Shown here: piece after piece, positions 10,564-22,009 of the stretch
Layout of the letters: each line of letters starts with the position of its first letter
Position numbering within the stretch: the first letter of the stretch is position 1
Source of the DNA: Populus alba
Lineage: Eukaryota > Streptophyta > Magnoliopsida > Malpighiales > Salicaceae
Length of the DNA: 64,000 bases
Direction: 5' to 3'
Assembly: GCF_005239225.2 (NCBI RefSeq)
Contig: NC_133284.1
Span: forward strand, 34,176,758 to 34,240,757
Program-made: the position numbers and the translations under genes
Notes under the pieces: model-generated
Told to the model about the DNA's origin: nothing
What the model saw: the letters and a program-made list of their open reading frames with translations, nothing else
The model's database searches: none

Positions 10564-11521
10564 TTACCAACTTCCATCTGCCTTCCTCACTAAGAGGACT
10601 AGTGAAGAGTATTGACTTTGACCTGGTTTTATGATCCCAGCCTTCAGCATTACCCTGACCAGCTTCTCAATTTCTTCTTTCTGATAGTAGGGGTATCGAT
10701 AAGGCTTAACACATATTAGCATAACTGCTTCTTGGAGTTGGATCTGATGGTTGTGTCTCCTTGGAGGTGGGAGTCTAGTGGGTTCAACAAACATTATTTT
10801 GAATTCATTCAAAACAGTTTGTAAGGTAGGCTCTACTAGTGCTCCTCTTGGACTATCATTGATCTTCATAAATTGGAGCCATATTCCTCTCCCTTCTACA
10901 AGGGTAACCTTGCTCAGACTATGTTTTTCCTTAATAGCTTCCTTGGTCAACCTCAAGCCTTGCAGAAATAATTTCTCTCCATCCACAAAGAAACTCATAC
11001 TTAAATCAACAAAGTTCCACTGAATAGTTCCCAAACTTCTTAACCAATCTACCCTTAACACAATATCACACCCACCTAGGGTCAATAAGAACAAATTAGC
11101 TAAAACTTTATAGCTTTGCATCTTTAAAAGAACCGCCTTACAGCAACCTTGGCAAGGAAGGGTGTCCCCATTAGCAACTTGGATTCCCAATTGGCCTTCC
11201 TCCACTTGTAGTTTTGCCCTCTTTGCCACATTCATGTCAATAACTATGTGTAATACCGGTATCAATGAGAACAATAACTAAACATGTCCTAATTTTCCTA
11301 ACTAATCTCATAGTTTTGGGAGAAGGTGCCCCTGTAATGGCATGCAAGGATATGCCTAATCGATCAGCTTGTTGGACTACAAGTATATTCTCTGTATCAG
11401 GTTGAATAAAATGTCTCTTCTTCTTCCTATTCTTCTTCTCCCTCCTCTTTGAATTCCATTCCCTCGAGTAAGTATAATTTGAGTCTGCTGCATTTGTGTC
11501 CTTGATGATACTTTTCATCAC
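10564..11521 (-). pseudogene. Chromovirus protease and start of reverse transcriptase (broken)
   Basis: The aspartic protease active site reads 'VLIDTGITHSY' (end of the 11521-11237 frame), after which the frame is lost and resumes at about 11240. The following frame (11274-10564) has the protease flap region and then the start of reverse transcriptase, 'KPYRYPYYQKEEIEKLV', ending 'VRKADGSW' at a stop codon where family members read on. A frame change inside the protease and the stop within RT both make this copy inactive. Confidence 0.85.
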
Positions 11522-11753
11522 AAATATAACACAAACCTTTTTTCGTTCTTTCTTGCATTTGGTCAGGACTTATACGCCTTACAGGATATGGGTTTCTTCT
11601 TTAGAATGGCGGGTTATATCTTAGTTGTTCGGGGGGTGGAAGTTTAAATGCTGGGTTTGGGGCTAGTAATTTAGGTATAGGATTTTGTCCAGGTAGTCTG
11701 AGAGGGGTGGCTCTGAATGAGGGTGTATATGGGTTGTTTTGGCTTGGAGTGTT

Positions 11754-12510
11754 TCAATGAGGGAAATGTTTTCTAGTCACTTCCTCTTCTTGTAGTTGAG
11801 CCAAACCAAAAGCAGAAGCAAGAGTATTTGGTTTGAACATGGTAACAATAATTCGCAATTCATCTTTTAAACCATTTAGAAAGGTGCTTATACGAAACTC
11901 TTCACTTACCCCACTTATTTTATTAGATAGGGTCTCAAAATTTATTTGGTAATCCTCGACGCTACTTGTCTGCCTCAATTTGGTGAATGCTCCTACTAGA
12001 TCCTCATATGTTGAAGGTCTGAATCTGGTGCGGAGAGCCTCCAAGAGGTCACCTCATCTGGTTATTGAGCTGGATTCTTGCAACCAATAATACCAAGTCA
12101 GTGCCTTCCCTTCCATGTGAAAAGAAGCAATTTCCAGCTTGTGGTTCTCTAGGGTCTCAAAATAATTAAAGAACTGTTGCGCCTTCAAGATCCATTTGCT
12201 GGGATCTCCCCCATCGAAACGAGAAAAATCCAATTGACGAGATCGAGCTTGAATTCCTCCATGTCTATCAAACAAAGGATTAGCATTTACTTTGACACTA
12301 TTACAAGTCCCTTCCCCTGAATTCGTTTTAGTTGTAATTTGTACCAAGCAATCATAGATTGATGCCAAATTATTCAGTTGTTGTAGCACTCCTTCAATTA
12401 GCATTTCATGCTTGGATTGCTTTTCTTTTAGGGCAGTGGTTGCCCCTTGTAAATTGTGTACTGCTTCGGATAATTGGGATAGCCTTGTTCCCTCAGCAAT
12501 GTTGCAGGAA
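11754..12510 (-). pseudogene. Chromovirus gag remnant
   Basis: Two minus-strand frames (12404-12054 and 12044-11754) carry a Retrotrans_gag pattern: 'FDGGDPSKWILKAQQFF', then 'FHMEGKALTWYYWLQ', then 'LRTRFRPSTYEDLVGAFTKL', then 'FLNGLKDELR'. The open frame runs upstream to about 12510, next to the primer site. A short break near 12050 separates the halves. Gag forms the particle that packages element RNA; this copy is broken. I could not identify an intact zinc knuckle downstream (about 11750-11520). Confidence 0.85.
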
Positions 12511-12530
12511 CACCTACTTTGATATCAACT

Positions 12531-12861
12531 TGTTAAGTCCCAAGAATTATAAATGAATTATAGCAATTTGAAGAGCCAGGAAAACCTTTACAGATGCACA
12601 CGACTCAATTAAAATTCAAAGGATATTTTTTATTTCTAATATTCTTGTTTTTTATAGACATTTTACATACTTGCAATAAATAGTAAATAACTGACTCTCT
12701 TAATTAGCATTTAATTAAAAATAACTGATTCATTGTTACAAATTATAAATTACATAACAACTGAATTGAAAATATACATAATAGAAAAATACCCTTTAAT
12801 AATTAAGTAATTTCTTAGCTTATGTGGCCTTATTTTACTTAAATATTTTGGGCGTGTAACT
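12531..12861 (-). repeat. 5' LTR of the chromovirus, about 331 bp
   Basis: Pairs with 6461-6774. On the plus strand it begins TGTTAAGTCCC next to the primer site and ends GTGTAACT, where the final A expected from the other copy has become T. It is followed directly by the target duplication GGTAT. Confidence 0.88.
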
Positions 12862-12984
12862 GGTATAGCCAAGATGCATTGAAGTTTTAACAAGAAAGAA
12901 ATTATCAAATATTTTTTAGAAACTTTTCTAAACTTCTTTTGTTTTTATCCTGAATCAACAACGTCTATATTACTTTGATTAATA

Positions 12985-14030
12985 CGAAAATACAAGGCTC
13001 TGATTGCAGATGAGGTAGTCGAAAGAGAAGACGAATTCAGGGCTTCGTTTTCAAACTAGACTTCGAGAAAGTGTTTGATTCAGTGACTTGGGGTTTCTTC
13101 AGAATACGAGATACATGGGTTTTTGAAAGAAATGGCTACACTGGATTTCTCTGTACATCACAACTTATAGGATACCTCTTTTTAATCGATGGGTCCCTTA
13201 TTCCATAGTTTCATGTTTCCAAATGAATTTGGCAGGGAGACATCCATCACCTTTCCCTTACGATATAGTAGCTGAAGGGCTCTCCGTGTAGAGCAGGCGA
13301 GTGTGGTCTATTTATGGAATCAAGTTTGGGGATAATCTATCAAGCTTACCCCATCGTTGCACGTTCTAGACCACTCTTTACATGGCAGCCTGTGATTCAG
13401 AAGGTATCGCCTGTTATCTTAAAAAAGTAAGTTGTTATCTTTAGGAGGAAGAATCTGCCTAATAAAGTCCGTTCTTGCTAGCACTCTATGTCTCTCATCA
13501 AAATTCGTAGTGTAATGGCAAAAAAAGAAGCTTGTTGCAAAACGTAGTTTCCTCTGGAGTGGTGTTTGTGATCGAAGGAGTATTTGTGAATTAGCTTAGA
13601 AGGTTTTTGCGAGGCCTGAGAAGTGTGACGGGTAAGGAATTGGGTCGTTTGCAGGGAAAAACAAAGCCCTTCTATTTAAATGGATCTGGAGATTTAGCGG
13701 TGGACATCTCTCCGGTGTGCTGGACTTTCTTCTGCAAAAATTATCTCCTGGCCGGAAAATCATAGTAGTTCTAGCCAATGCTATAATCTCATTAGGGATA
13801 GGGTTAGATTTGTGGTCGGATATGGCAGCAAGGTTCACTTTTGGACTGACCACTGGACTGGGGACGCAGCACGTAGCATTACATTCCCAACTCTTTTCTC
13901 CCTTGCTCAAAAAGGGAAATGCAAAGTAATGGAGGCTGCGAACTGGTCGGGTTTTGAGAGGAGAACTGCTAGTGGTGGAGAAGGCGGTTGCGAGATTGGG
14001 AACGACTGCTAGAACAACAGGTGATGAGCC
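12985..14030 (+). pseudogene. LINE (L1-type) reverse transcriptase remnant
   Basis: The plus strand at about 13045-13102 reads 'FKLDFEKVFDSVTWGFF', the conserved non-LTR reverse transcriptase block. At 13812-13940 it reads 'VGYGSKVHFWTDHWTGDAA' and 'FPTLFSLAQKGKCKV', a block usually found after the RT of plant LINEs. Between them, frames are broken by many stops and shifts, and several hundred residues are missing. No poly-A tail or target duplication was found. Confidence 0.8.
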
Positions 14031-15258
14031 TGTGTAAATTGCCTGACAATGCTATTTATTTACGGATCGATAGACATGGTTAGGTTAAAAAAAAAGATAT
14101 GAAATGCACAGAATATTTGGTATGATTAAAAAATATATAGTTTTTAATACTGTTGGATCATATTTAAATTTAACCAAGAGGTTTCCAAGACTTAGTTTTA
14201 TAGGAGAAAGGGCAAATAATTGGTATGATGACCAGCAAGCCTTTAAATTAGATTCTATAATTCAGGCTAATTTTACTATTTTCTCTTTATTTTTTTATTT
14301 TTTTAGGATTTTATATTGCATTCTAATTGAGAATCATCGGTTTTTGAAATTTATTTAAAGAGTTGTGAATTTTTTTAGAAAAACATAAAGCTTGAAAAAA
14401 AAAATTCTACAATAAAATTTTAGATCAAGGTTTTTTATGTGTATGATTTTATTTGACAGAATTACATGTTGCTTCTATATGATTCAACAAAGAAAAGAAA
14501 GGATCAAAAGGATCATTTTGTATAATACATGGACTAATTCAAACAAATTAATTTTGTATCCATTTTCATAAATCGCAAAATAGGACATAGGGGTAAAGAC
14601 AACATATGTATTAACATTTAATCGATTACCGTTCTCCATTATTATTCTCAAAATAAAGAAAATTACAGTTTAAAACATTTGTCAGCGCTCGTAAAAAAAA
14701 AAACTTTAACTTGATCACGACATATATTAGCTAAAAATAAAAGCATGCATATGACATTCAAAAATTAAGTGACACAAAAGGGCAAATCACATCATTTATA
14801 ATTTATATATTATCTTATAATTTTCCTTGGCTCTTGAAGTTTAAAAGAGAAGAATAAAAAATAGAAGGTGGTGTGCCTGTAATTTAGCGTTATGTTTTGG
14901 AAATGTTTCTAAAAAAAAATTCAATTTTTTAATATATTTTTTTGCTTTAAATTAATATTTTTAATATCAAAATGTGTTTTGGAAATGTTTCTGAAAAAAA
15001 TTCAATTTTTTTTTATATATTGTTTGCTTTAAATTAATATTTTTAAATTATTTTGATATGCTAATATAAAAAATAATTTTAAAAAATTAAAAAAAAATAT
15101 TAATTTGATATGTTTTTGAAATAAAAAAAACACTTTGAAAAATAATCATTACCACACTCACAAATACACTATCAACTTGATCCATCATGTGAACTCGCCA
15201 CATGAGGTCTCATCATTTGCCAATCCTACCTAATTGGCGCCAAAGAAAATGACAGCAT
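14031..15258. other. AT-rich intergenic sequence with a MITE-like repeat
   Basis: No gene seen. About 14895-15165 has the look of a common AT-rich inverted repeat: 'ttggaaatgtttct' occurs twice, and the right half ('atatgctaatataaaa', 'cactttgaaaaataat', 'accacactcaca') mirrors the left. Related sequence occurs at about 28365-28560, 47212-47360 and 51700-51860. The ends are too eroded for a target duplication. Confidence 0.5.
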
Positions 15259-15466
15259 AACCATCTAGTAAGTGGTCTAGTGGTAAGAACTTGGGACCAA
15301 GAAGTTTGTTCTTTTTGTGGTTTTAAATTCAAGCCATGTGGTTGCTAATATGATGGCTACTGGAGGTTTATATGGGCATTAACTTCAAGGTCTGTGGGAT
15401 TAATTGAGGTACACGCAAGCTAATTCGAACACTCACGTTAATAATAATAATAATAATAATAATAAA
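15259..15466 (+). mobile_element. tRNA-derived SINE, likely a Salicaceae SaliS type
   Basis: The head has a pol III A-box-like TGGTCTAGTGGTAAG (about 15274-15288) and a B-box-like GGTTTTAAATTCAAGCC (about 15320-15336). The body contains 'tgatggctactggaggttta' and the 3' end is a (TAA)n tail. The 8 bp GACAGCAT is present on both sides (15251-15258 and 15467-15474), which fits target-primed insertion. The family name is from memory and was not searched. Confidence 0.85.
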
Positions 15467-15474
15467 GACAGCAT

Positions 15475-16270
15475 GATCAATTAATCATCATCAAATTAGC
15501 TGGAAAAAAATATACCTTAAATAACTCTCTCTTTTTTTTTAAGTAATTCTAAATATTAAGAAATTAAATAAATATATGTGGATTTTTTTTTTAACAAACT
15601 AATACTCTAATATCATCACGAGTCAGTCGTCTCCTTTCTTCTATTTTCACCTCTCCAATCTCCCAGGAATCTAAGAGAACAATATTGTAAAACTGGCTAA
15701 TATTAAAATGTTTATCTAACTAGCAAATCTACCTAGTAGTACATGATACGAGGAGGTAATATCTTGATTCTAAATTTTCTTCTTATTGTAATACATTGAA
15801 CTTTTTCATAGCAGGAAAGGTTTATTAGACCTATCTGTATATAGTATTAAAATAATAATCCAGTTTATTTAATTTTGATTTAAAATCTCTATTTTACTTC
15901 TACTCAAAGTAATGATATCTCCTTTCATTAATTAAACCGTTTTAAGATTTGGAGGTGTTTTAAGCTCAAAAAGCCCTTTGAACCACCGTACCATATGTGA
16001 CGTTTTGGCATTTAAATACACAATTATAGTAAGGGAAAAATAAAAAAAGGAAAGAGAGAAAATTAAATCTTGAAGGCAGAATACAATGCAATAGCATATG
16101 TGCATGCTCTTTAGCGAATCAATGATAATTTTTTTCATATATAAAAAATATATTAAGTATTTTGGAATTGACGAAATTATCAGACTCTATACTTGACGAG
16201 TAAACCAGACCCCAAATAGCTTTAGGTTTGGCGGTCAAAAAATCCAAAAGCTATTTGGTCTGGTCTTGGA
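15475..16270. other. Intergenic sequence
   Basis: AT-rich, no gene seen. It ends with an inverted repeat at 16205-16223 and 16247-16263 (arms of about 17 bp with a 2 nt bulge), containing CCAGACC...AAATAGCTTT, just before the tandem repeat block. Confidence 0.5.
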
Positions 16271-17709
16271 ACCAGACCTAGTAGCCTTGGATCCAATAGT
16301 CAAATCAGACCAAACAATATTTTTTTATTGAAAAATACAAAAAACAACGCCTCATGGTATTACAATATCATTCATAATACAAATATTTTATATCTACAAT
16401 ATCGTTTGCAGCAGTACATATACAATATTTTTTCTGTATTTTTTAAAGCATAGAATGATGTGTGCTTATATAGTTTAATTAAGATTCTAGGGATAAAAGT
16501 CAACAAGCTCTTAAGAATGGGGTGAGATTCTACTTCAACAAAAAGATTCACGGGGATTCCTCTCCATTACTGCCCCGCAAGACATGTTTAGGGCTAGTCT
16601 TATAATAATTAATGAAGTTTTTCCAGCTTGACAGAAACCTTATTATTACAGGACAAGAACTAAACATGTCAAGCTGGCCAATTACCCCCCCCCCTCCACC
16701 CCCTTTCCATTCGACGGTAACATATTATCCTTGGATTGGCAACGAAGCTAGATCTAGTAGTTTTGGATCTAACGATCAAATCAAACAAAGTAATAGTTTT
16801 TTACTGAAAAATACAAAAAATAATGCCTCATGATACTACAATACCATCCATAATACAAACATTTTATATCTATAATATCATCTGCAGTACATATATAATA
16901 TTTTTTCTGTATTTTTTAAAGCATAGTATGATGTGTGCTTATATAGTTTAATTAAGATTCCAGGGATAAAAGTCAACAAGCTCTTAAGAATGGGGTGAGA
17001 TTCTACTTCAACAAAAAGATTCACGGGGATTCCTCTCCATTACTGCCCCGCAAGACATGTTTAGGGCTAGTCTTATAATAATTAATGAAGTTTTTCCAGC
17101 TTGAACATGTCAAGCTGGCCACCCCCCCCGCTCCCCGCTCCCCGCTCCCCGCTCCACCCCCTTTCCATATTATCCTTGGATCTGGTCACGAATCTAGATC
17201 TAATAGTCTTGGATCTGACAGTCAAATCAAACCAAGTAATATTTTTTTATTGAAAAATACAAAAAATAATGCCTCATGATATTACAGTACCATCCATAAT
17301 ACAAACATTTTATATCTATAATATCATCTGCAGTACATATACAATATTTTTTCTGTATTTTTTAAAGCATAGTATGATGTGTGCTTATATAGTTTAATTA
17401 AGATTCCAGGGATAAAAGTCAACAAGCTCTTAAGAATGGGGTGAGATTCTACTTCAACAAAAAGATTCACGGGATTCCTCTCCATTACTGCCCCGCAAGA
17501 CATGTTTAGGGCTAGTCTTATAATAATTAATTAAGTTTTTCCAGCTTGACAGAAACCTTATTATTACAGGACAAGAACTAAACATGTCAAGCTGGCCACT
17601 TAGACAAGGTACCGTTTTTGGAATCTTTCAACATAATTTATAATTCAAGAAGTATATACCAGCTGCTTCCCCCCCCCCCCCCCCTTCCATTCGACGGTAA
17701 CATATTATT
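16271..17709. repeat. Three tandem copies of a ~460 bp repeat
   Basis: Copies at about 16271-16740, 16741-17187 and 17188-17709 share long identical stretches, such as 'gtcaacaagctcttaagaat' and 'attactgccccgcaagacat'. Each ends with a C-rich tract and 'ttccat'. Copy 3 keeps an extra segment of about 80 bp before its C-tract. In copy 2 the C-tract has expanded into about four copies of a 7-mer (CTCCCCG, 17130-17155). Copies 1 and 3 share a segment ('acagaaaccttattattaca') absent from copy 2. No coding capacity is seen. Confidence 0.92.
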
Positions 17710-19054
17710 GCTTGATATGACAATAAATAACTTTATTAACTAAGCTATTAATTTCGTTAAAATCCATACAAATACAATTTTTTTTTCTTGGCCGAAGAAT
17801 ACATCAGCAAAATAACAAGAACCAAGCAAAAGAGACCCTGGAAAAAACTCCAGCCCCGATTGATGCCTTTTCCAGAAACGGTACCATGGAGAGTTATCTG
17901 CAAGCCCCAGAAAATAGCATCGATAACTTCAACAGAAATTGTCTTTGACATTCTGGCTCATAGCAGTCCACCGAGCTCGATCCGGATGTTGGATATGGCG
18001 CTCTCGCCAGCTCTGGATATTGGGTCTACTGCTCATCAGATGTAGCTGTAATTAAGTTTTACAGTGCATCAAGCCTGGAGTGTTGGGTCTGATGCTCGCT
18101 AGACTGAGTCACAGATGAGCAGTGGTATATTCAGCCTAGATACATTAGATTTGATGCTGCCCAAACATAAAAGATGATTAAATCTACCATCATTTATTTT
18201 GTAGATTTTTATATAAAATCAATGAAAATTTATTTCTCAACAAATAAAATTCATTAAATAAGTCTATATATATACTCCACCAAAATCATTAGATGTATTA
18301 ATGTTTTACATTTTACAATATAACTTAAAATATCACAAAAATAAAATTATACTTCTGTCTCTTTTCTTTATAAAATGACAAAACTCATGGGTTATAAATA
18401 TATCATAAGACCTTAAGAATAAAGATTTACAATCTTTCATTATCTATTACATATATATTTTCATATTATCTTTTTCTAAAATATAATTATATTTTTTTCT
18501 TTTTAAAAAAATACTTAATTAAGTATCGGAGAATCTTCATCTCCATAAAAAAAGATCTTTTATAAGTAATGATCATCACAAGTTGTCTTGGTTTACTAAG
18601 CACTAAATACAAGTTATTTTTCTTTGGCTAAAAAAAAAAATAAAATTATTAGAACTAATTAATTAACCAATTATCTAATCTAAAAGTTTTGTTGTTATTT
18701 TTTAAACTTCGAAAGAAATAATTTTTATTTTCACCGGCGATGTTTTTTCTATCCCAATAAAATAATTAAATGTTATCTTGAAGCTATAACGGAGAGGAAA
18801 CACAAAAGTAAAAGTAAGTTAACTAGCAACCAAAAAGGTTTTCCTTTCCATCACTCTCTTGAAACAAAGTCATATGGAATAAAATACAACGTATACTTTA
18901 AAATTAATTCCAACAAAATTTTGCTTTACGCGTATTTATGAATCCCATTGCGTCCATTTCCTTCTACAGCAGTCAGGCCTTTGCATGTTGTAGGAAAAAA
19001 GAGCTCGTCAAATAGGAGTAGCAGTTGCTAGCTAGTCCTACCCCTCTAAAAACC
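17710..19054. other. Upstream region of the ammonium transporter gene
   Basis: No gene seen. About 17790-18045 is GC-richer, but its open frames match nothing I know. From 18150 to 18950 it is AT-rich. The AMT promoter should lie here, but I could not fix a TATA box or start site. Confidence 0.5.
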
Positions 19055-21180
19055 ATGGCTGCTCCTCCACCTAACCCAGTGCCAGTGGCGTACCAAGGAG
19101 GCTCAGCATCGGTTCCTGACTGGTTAAACAAGGGTGATAACTCATGGCAAATGATATCAGCCACCCTTGTTGGCCTCCAAAGCATGCCAGGACTTGTAAT
19201 CCTCTATGGAAGTATTGTGAAGAAAAAATGGGCAGTCAATTCAGCTTTCATGGCCTTATATGCTTTCGCTGCTGTTGTACTCTGCTGGGTGGTTTGGGCC
19301 TACAAGATGTCTTTTGGAGATAAGCTCTTGCCCTTTTGGGGTAAAGCAGGACCTGCCTTAGGCCAGAAGTTTTTAATCAAACAAGCTGTACTGCCTGCGA
19401 CCACACAGTTCTATGAAAATGGTGAAGTGGAGACTGCAGTGATTGCGCCATTTTATCCCATGGCTTCCATGGTTTGGTTTCAGTGTGTGTTTGCTGCAAT
19501 CACTCTTATTCTTTTGGCTGGATCAGTCCTTGGAAGAATGAATTTTAAGGCTTGGATGGCTTTTGTGCCTCTATGGCTAACTTTCTCTTACACTATTGGA
19601 GCCTTTAGCTTGTGGGGTGGTGGATTCTTGTTTCACTGGGGTGTCATGGACTATTCCGGTGGCTATGTTATTCATCTTTCTTCAGGGATTGCTGGCTTGA
19701 CTACTGCCTTCTGGGTTAGTTTTTTTATCTTTTTTTTTCCCTATTCTCTTAGTCTTGGAGCATATGTACATATGCCTTAATGTAAATTGTAGTACAAAAT
19801 GCATGTCAGGTCTCTCTTTTTTGTTTCATGTATTTGAACTTTGACTGCTCAATTAGAAATTTCTTGCTTCCTTGGAAAATATTGCAGAGTACCTTTTCTT
19901 GGTACAAGAACATTTTCAGTGAATATTTAATCTCTAAGTTCTTCAGATCCTTGAGTTAATTGTTTTGTTCTTGTAATTTCTTCCATGACATGAGGAGAAT
20001 ATATTAATTGGTGGGATGGTGAGAGATTTTCCTTGTAAATGATGCAGGTAGGTCCAAGATCAACAAAGGATAGAGAGAGATTTCCACCAAACAATGTGCT
20101 GCTAATGTTAGCAGGGGCGGGGTTGCTATGGATGGGATGGGCTGGATTCAATGGCGGAGATCCATACACAGCCAATATCGACTCTTCCATGGCTGTCCTT
20201 AACACGAACATCTGTGCAGCTACTAGTCTTCTTGTATGGACCTGGCTAGATGTCATTTTCTTCAAGAAACCTTCTGTCATTGGTGCTGTTCAGGGCATGA
20301 TTACTGGCCTTGTTTGCATTACCCCTGGTGCAGGTATATAGTTCTTACTCCTTTTTTTCCAGCTGAAGAGATGCTTTTCAAGATCTTGTTCACATGAAAG
20401 GCGTTGACTTCTTTGTTGGACTTGGAGCTAGAATTAAGTATGCAATAATCTCTTTCTTTTAATCTTGTCACACCTAGCGGTAGTTGACTTTTTTTTTTTT
20501 TTCATCTTTTTGTGCACCCTCACTTAACAAACTTGATAGTATAATTTAACTTGATAGATCATATTCCAACCTTAAAAGATTTTTTATGGATTTTTGTAGT
20601 CCTAAATCTGGTTTCACGGGTTAGAAAGTCATTGATTTTATAACATAGTCTTCAGATTTTATAATTTGTATATTTTTCAGGTCTTGTTCAAGGATGGGCT
20701 GCCATAATCATGGGAATTCTATCCGGTAGTGTTCCATGGTTCACCATGATGATTGTTCACAAAAGATGGGCACTAATTCAAAAGATTGATGACACACTAG
20801 GTGTGTTTCACACCCACGCTGTTGCTGGCCTTCTAGGAGGAGTTTTAACAGGCCTTTTTGCAGAACCTCAGCTATGTGCCCTATTTTTGCCGGTGACAAA
20901 CTCAAGGGGAGGTGTCTACGGTGGTTCTGGTGGAATCCAAGTATTCAAACAACTAGTTGGCGCTGCTTTCATAATTGGATGGAACGTTGTTGTTACATCG
21001 ATTATTTGTGTAGGGATAAACCTTGTGATACCATTGAGAATGTCTGAGGAACAACTGCTTATTGGGGACGATGCTGTGCATGGTGAAGAGGCTTATGCAT
21101 TGTGGGGTGATGGAGAAAAGTACGATTCAACCAAGCATGGAGATACCGCAGATGCACTTTCTATGGAGCCCAAGTTATAA
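19055..21180 (+). CDS. AMT3-like: Ammonium transporter, AMT2 subfamily (AMT3/AMT4-like)
   Basis: Exons 19055-19714, 20048-20333 and 20681-21180 have GT-AG introns and join in phase (0, then 1) to 481 residues, normal for this family. The product moves ammonium across the plasma membrane, with about 11 membrane spans expected. Visible landmarks are '[20 protein letters not shown]' near the N-terminus; '[17 protein letters not shown]' with the first pore histidine; '[16 protein letters not shown]'; '[14 protein letters not shown]' with the second pore histidine; and a cytosolic tail '[20 protein letters not shown]'. The N-terminus and tail favour the AMT3/AMT4 branch over AMT2;1; that choice is from memory. 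The ATG at 19055 is the first in frame; the frame runs further upstream only through a TTG. Nothing looks broken. Confidence 0.96.
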
Positions 21181-21296
21181 ACTCAAGTGTTGTAGAGAAG
21201 GGGACGGCAGTATATTAATTGTTTGATGATTAATTTACTTTAAGAAACGTTTGAGCTAAAATTAAACCTCGTGATTGTATTTCTTTTCTGGTCTTG

Positions 21297-21302
21297 AATA
21301 AA
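21297..21302 (+). other. Possible polyadenylation signal of the AMT gene
   Basis: AATAAA lies about 117 bp after the stop codon, within a T-rich 3' region that fits a plant 3' UTR. No transcript evidence is available. Confidence 0.5.
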
Positions 21303-21429
21303 GACTTTGTGTTGTAACTTGTTGACATTTTGTGTATTTGGTTTTGTATTTTCTACAAAAATATTATATTTTTATTATGTTTTAAAAATACAAAATAAAA
21401 ATTATAACTAGTTTATGATTATCAATTAG

Positions 21430-21990
21430 GATTTGATAAAAAAAAAATTCAATAATACCATAAAAATTAATTTGTTTAATTAATAGTTGGGGTAAGAATT
21501 TTAAAACATAATACATACTCTCGGTATTAAATTAAATGAATTAACAACAATTAATATTAGAAATTAGTGGTAGACTTTATTATTTGATAGTATAAAATTA
21601 TAATATAAAGTATATCCTCAAATATTAAAGATATAAAGTAGAAAATAAATGAAATACTAAAATCTAAGCTCTAGAACAATTAATTTTTAGCACAATAAAG
21701 TATAAATTTCCTCACAAAAGGAGATCTGTCTTGAACCTTAGATAAGACCAATGAATAGAAAAACAATAAATTGCACTAGAGGTGATTTGTCTTTCCTTTG
21801 CACAACTAGTTCCCTTACTCAAACTCTCACAAACCATTAAGTTTTCTAGTTACCATGATACTAAGTGGAGATTCTTTTAAAATTATAATTTTATGATTAA
21901 TCTCAAAACCCCTCAATTCAAGAGGCAGACCCACCATTCAATGTCTTGCACGCCACAACACTGGCCAAGAGCTTTTCCTTCTGTATTTTC
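21430..21990 (+). repeat. Fragment of an LTR end in plus orientation
   Basis: About 21680-21915 is the reverse complement of 23470-23760: 'ttatgattaatctcaaaacc' here answers the start of the solo LTR there. It carries the same end module as the LTR at 3242-5918, in plus orientation. The boundaries and the 5' part are missing. Confidence 0.55.
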
Positions 21991-22009
21991 ACTCTATTGA
22001 TTATAGACA

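Larger units (their letters stand above)
6461..12861 (-). mobile_element. Complete, inactive Ty3/Gypsy chromovirus with LTRs and target duplication
   Basis: Reading on the minus strand: 5' LTR (12531-12861), a primer site just inside it that resembles an initiator-Met tRNA site (TTGATATCAAAG, about 12517-12528), gag, protease, reverse transcriptase, RNase H, integrase, a chromodomain-like tail, a polypurine tract (GAAGGGGAAGG, near 6780) and the 3' LTR (6461-6774). The 5 bp sequence GGTAT flanks both ends (6456-6460 and 12862-12866). The element without its hAT insertion is about 5.2 kb. Short LTRs plus a chromodomain-like C-terminus fit a Reina-type chromovirus, which is an inference. Frames are broken many times, so it cannot be active. 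Confidence 0.9.

Noticed and set aside
10751..11023. Plus-strand 90-codon frame
   Set aside because: It is antisense to the chromovirus protease and reverse transcriptase region, so a shadow.
17757..18045. Open frames on both strands before AMT
   Set aside because: Short, overlapping, without any known motif; the less AT-rich base composition is enough to explain them.
19025..19054. Upstream extension of the AMT frame
   Set aside because: The extended frame starts at a TTG; the first ATG in good context (AAACCATGGC) is at 19055 and fits the family's N-terminus.
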